Origin: Flavobacteriaceae bacterium
GTDB lineage: Bacteria > Bacteroidota > Bacteroidia > Flavobacteriales > Flavobacteriaceae
Assembly: GCA_029248885.1 (NCBI GenBank)
Contig: JAQWIL010000005.1
Location: 124,001-188,000, forward strand
Direction: 5' to 3'
DNA length: 64,000 nt
Shown here piece after piece: positions 63,446-64,000 of the stretch; position 1 is the stretch's first letter, and each line of letters starts with the position of its first letter. The position numbers and the translations under genes were made by a program. The notes beneath the pieces are model-generated. The model made no database searches, had not been told where the DNA came from, and saw only the letters and a program-made list of their open reading frames with translations.

Positions 63446-64000
63446 TTATTTTTTGCGGATAAATACATCAATGGTAGATCCCTTAAAGTCGTAATGTTCT
63501 CTTAATTTATTCTCTAAGAACCGTTTATATGGCTCTTTAACATATTGCGGTAGATTGCAGAAAAATGCAAACTGGGGATGGTCACTGTGTAGCTGTACGC
63601 AAAATTTGATTTTTACATACTTTCCCTTAATCGCTGGCGGTGGATATTTCTGAATGATTGGGAGCATAAAGTCATTGAGTTCGCGAGTGACGATTCGTTT
63701 GCTTCTTTTTTGGTAAACCTCTACAGCCGTTTCGATGGCTTTAAAGACGCGTTGTTTGGTGAGACTTGAAATAAAAACAATGGGAACATCTACAAAAGGA
63801 GCGATTTCCTCACGGATGGTTTCTGAAAACGCCTTGGTTGCTTGGGTATCTTTTTCAACCAAATCCCATTTGTTGACCAAAATCACAATCCCCTTATGGT
63901 TGCGAGCTGCCAACCAAAAGATATTTTTAACTTGACTGTCAAAGGTTCTTGTAGCATCAAATAACACTAAACAGACGTCTGAAAATTCGATGGAGCGCAA
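63446..64000 (-). CDS. der: Ribosome biogenesis GTPase Der (C-terminal part)
   Basis: The last 184 residues of EngA/Der, cut by the window edge. Visible are the end of the second GTPase domain (VLFDATRTFDSQVKNIFWL, the NKWDLVEKD G4 motif, FISSLTKQRV G5) and the KH-like domain (PPPAIKGKYVKIKFCVQL, FKGSTIDVFIRKK). Der is needed for 50S subunit assembly. The first GTPase domain lies beyond base 64000. It converges with the MerR gene without a gap. Confidence 0.93.
   Translation of the reverse strand: MRSIEFSDVCLVLFDATRTFDSQVKNIFWLAARNHKGIVILVNKWDLVEKDTQATKAFSETIREEIAPFVDVPIVFISSLTKQRVFKAIETAVEVYQKRSKRIVTRELNDFMLPIIQKYPPPAIKGKYVKIKFCVQLHSDHPQFAFFCNLPQYVKEPYKRFLENKLREHYDFKGSTIDVFIRKK

Overview
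This window is a gene-dense stretch of a Bacteroidetes chromosome, most likely a marine member of the Flavobacteriia. The evidence is: promoters of the Bacteroidetes type (a -7 box TAnnTTTG, sometimes with a -33 TTG), almost no Shine-Dalgarno sites, two proteins with type IX secretion (T9SS) C-terminal signals, a Porin_10-type outer-membrane protein, flavobacterial families such as the DUF5522 mini-protein, the short MerR protein and the LUD-domain protein, and an NhaD sodium/proton antiporter. I see no CRISPR array, transposase, integrase or phage gene, and almost every gene is housekeeping.

Layout. 1-1.6 kb: a rhodanese lipoprotein diverges from a marR-yceI-mini-CDGSH group with a double palindromic operator. 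1.6-8.0 kb: a complete trpEGDCFBA operon preceded by a textbook ribosome-mediated attenuator (15-residue leader peptide with Trp-Trp, antiterminator, terminator). 8.3-12.4 kb: two adjacent paralogous modular T9SS cargo proteins. 12.6-18.8 kb: yaaA, rluD, a PASTA protein, ddl, coaD, a NUDIX protein, pyrE, an SRPBCC protein and birA, packed with overlapping ends. 18.9-23.6 kb: rsfS-ftsH-LUD-cdsA-psd-acyl-CoA-binding protein. 23.6-26.7 kb: valS and a DUF1573 protein. 26.8-31.9 kb: a co-directional run of aminotransferase, murB, a small Cys-rich membrane protein, a sigma factor, an Nramp-like transporter and lipA. 32.1-37.2 kb: a decayed KDPG aldolase, lpxK, a Nif3-like protein, a coiled-coil 'zinc ribbon' protein lacking its cysteines, and pckA. 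37.2-42.2 kb: acetoacetyl-CoA ligase, tRNA-Val with a hairpin-rich spacer, folC and nhaD. 42.5-53.6 kb: gltBD, a putative porin, rnhB and a large lipoprotein. 53.7-64 kb: lipB, lysS, hemL, a glucosaminidase/LysM lipoprotein, a D-cysteine desulfhydrase/ACC deaminase-like enzyme, a DUF5522 mini-gene, alaS, an M23 peptidase, a MerR regulator and the C-terminal part of der.

Main themes. Pathways represented are tryptophan synthesis, glutamate synthesis (GOGAT), the cell envelope (ddl, murB, lpxK, cdsA, psd, M23, glucosaminidase, PASTA), lipoylation (lipA, lipB), translation (valS, lysS, alaS, rsfS, rluD, der) and gluconeogenesis (pckA). I did not find a convincing new multi-gene system. The most informative features are regulatory: the trp attenuator, whose leader ORF begins almost at the predicted transcription start, and a recurring TAnnTTTG-N4-ATG arrangement at seven genes that predicts leaderless or near-leaderless mRNAs. 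Other points of interest are a 27-residue CDGSH protein, a tRNA-Val 3'-end echo, and a roughly 220-residue module shared by the two secreted proteins.
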